From the NCBI GenBank assembly GCA_016926595.1, contig JAFGOG010000033.1, positions 1 through 15,543 of the forward strand: 15,543 nt of DNA. Reading direction: 5' to 3'. Shown in pieces: positions 14,841 to 15,543 of the stretch; the first letter of the stretch is position 1; each line of letters opens with the position of its first letter. Source of the DNA: Anaerolineae bacterium. Its GTDB lineage: Bacteria > Chloroflexota > Anaerolineae > JAAYZQ01. Made by a program: the position numbers and the translations under genes. Under the pieces are notes generated by a model. The model had not been told where the DNA came from and made no database searches. It saw nothing but the letters and a program-made list of their open reading frames with translations.

Positions 14841-14867
14841 AGAAGGGAGAAGAAGGGAGGGAGAAGA
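14841..14867. repeat. 27-nt polypurine/polypyrimidine tract upstream of the reductase gene
   Basis: All 27 bases on the plus strand are A or G, with three GGG runs and a direct repeat of AGAAGGGA 10 nt apart. On the minus strand, the sense strand of the reductase gene, this is an unbroken C/T run in the leader 27-54 nt before the start codon. The bias is clear; a regulatory role is only a possibility. Confidence 0.5.
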
Positions 14868-14986
14868 TTATCCGCTCCTTATTGCCCTGGAGGGTAGTTC
14901 TTCTCGCCAGCGTTTCAAGACGATCCAAGAAGGGCCGACGGCTTCTAGGGAAGAGCTCTGCTTGAGCAGCGGGCTTTCAAAAAGGA

Positions 14987-15373
14987 TCAGTGATGCTCCC
15001 CTTCGCCCTCCTCCATGTGCAGATAGTATGCCCTCACCAAACGATCAAGCATCTCCTGGGTCTCGTCCAATCTCTCCACCCAGGTAGCCAAAACCTTGTC
15101 ACCCAGAGCTGTGATGCGGTAGATGCGGCGTGGCGGCCCTTTGGTCTGTTCCTCGTCCCATGTCGAAGCAACCCATCCTTGAGCTTCCATATCGCGTAAC
15201 AGCCGGTAGATAATGCTGGGAGCAATCCCTCCCAGACCAAATTCATCCAGCTGCTCAAGTAGTGAGTAGCCGTGAGCAGGCTCACGGTGCAGGAGCAGGA
15301 GTAACGCTGACTCTTGCATCCTGGTCGTCCGGCGACCACGCCTACGTCTTATCCGACCTTGTTCTCCCACCAT
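14987..15373 (-). CDS. PadR family transcriptional regulator
   Basis: PadR proteins are dimeric winged-helix repressors that sense phenolic acids, drugs or other ligands. The 128-residue product shows the typical order. First is a helix in ESALLLLLHREPAHGYSLLE (about 21-40), then the recognition region GGIAPSIIYRLLRDMEAQGW. The wing follows as KGPPRRIYRITALGDKVL, then a C-terminal dimerisation helix of about 30 residues. This is the short PadR-s2 type. An unusual N-terminal tail, RIRRRRGRRTTR, adds extra positive charge before the domain. The ATG at 15373 has only a weak purine-rich GAAAGAAAA upstream; no better in-frame start is seen. It lies upstream of the reductase gene on the same strand, so it probably controls that gene set and itself. 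Confidence 0.9.
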   Translation of the reverse strand: MVGEQGRIRRRRGRRTTRMQESALLLLLHREPAHGYSLLEQLDEFGLGGIAPSIIYRLLRDMEAQGWVASTWDEEQTKGPPRRIYRITALGDKVLATWVERLDETQEMLDRLVRAYYLHMEEGEGEHH

Positions 15374-15425
15374 TTTTCTTTCGGCATAAACTCATAGGCT
15401 TACAATCAGGGTCCCGTTCAGGGAT

Positions 15426-15454
15426 AGCATATCACACTATGTACTAAAAATCAA
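15426..15454 (-). promoter_or_regulatory. Candidate promoter for the PadR gene
   Basis: On the minus strand, TTGATT (15449-15454) and TATGCT (15426-15431) are separated by 17 nt, each matching the sigma-70 consensus at four of six positions. A TG one base before the -10 gives an extended -10. The spacer and -10 contain an imperfect inverted repeat around ACATAGTGTGATATG that could hold an operator. It lies 53-81 nt before the PadR start codon. Confidence 0.4.
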
Positions 15455-15543
15455 TAGTTAAATTACACGTAGATTAGGGCACCAATTCTTGTGACCGCGG
15501 TTTGCATTATGGCAAGCTCGCCGTTACTGTCCTCACACCGTGG

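Overview
The window reads as chromosomal DNA of an anaerobic, moderately GC-rich bacterium. A Chloroflexota (Anaerolineae-like) host is my best guess. It rests on the mix of families (CooC/CooT nickel maturation, DUF1638, UPF0282, COG1237 metallo-hydrolase, a 4Fe-4S old-yellow-enzyme reductase) and on an exported DUF362 protein with a Pro/Ala/Thr-rich linker. No rRNA, tRNA, mobile element or CRISPR array was seen. Protein families were recognised from motifs by eye, without any database search.

Layout. The left 2.4 kb is on the plus strand: the 3' part of a phosphoglucomutase gene (pgm), then an exported DUF362 protein that carries a second, strong internal translation start. A 409-bp convergent intergenic region with three hairpins follows. 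Everything from 2.8 kb to the right end is on the minus strand. Read in the direction of transcription (right to left), it is: PadR-type regulator, 660-aa FMN/FAD/4Fe-4S ene-reductase, a 65-aa NifX-like remnant, MFS transporter, CPA2-type cation/proton antiporter, UPF0282 metallo-beta-lactamase-fold protein, CooC, CooT, DUF1638 protein, thiamine-binding (YkoF/MTH1187-like) protein, SAM methyltransferase, COG1237 metallo-beta-lactamase-fold protein, universal stress protein, peptide deformylase, TrmO, and a ZIP metal transporter.

How the genes fit together. CooC and CooT are known accessory proteins for nickel handling around carbon monoxide dehydrogenase. They sit 9 nt apart here, but no CODH gene is in the window. 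Downstream, DUF1638, the thiamine-binding protein and the methyltransferase are packed with single-nucleotide gaps (TGA-G-ATG and TGA-G-GTG), so they are probably translationally coupled. Two unrelated metallo-beta-lactamase-fold proteins bracket this block. I read 5.3-10.0 kb as a metallocofactor or C1-metabolism accessory cluster of unknown exact target. The PadR gene, reductase, remnant and MFS gene may form a second, substrate-responsive unit. Def and trmO overlap by 11 nt and form a small housekeeping pair.

Most worth a second look: the dual-start DUF362 gene; the CooC-CooT-DUF1638-YkoF-methyltransferase block; the 65-aa NifX-like remnant wedged between the reductase and MFS genes; and the cooT/DUF1638 spacer, which holds a short ORF, an in-frame TGA and a perfect hairpin.
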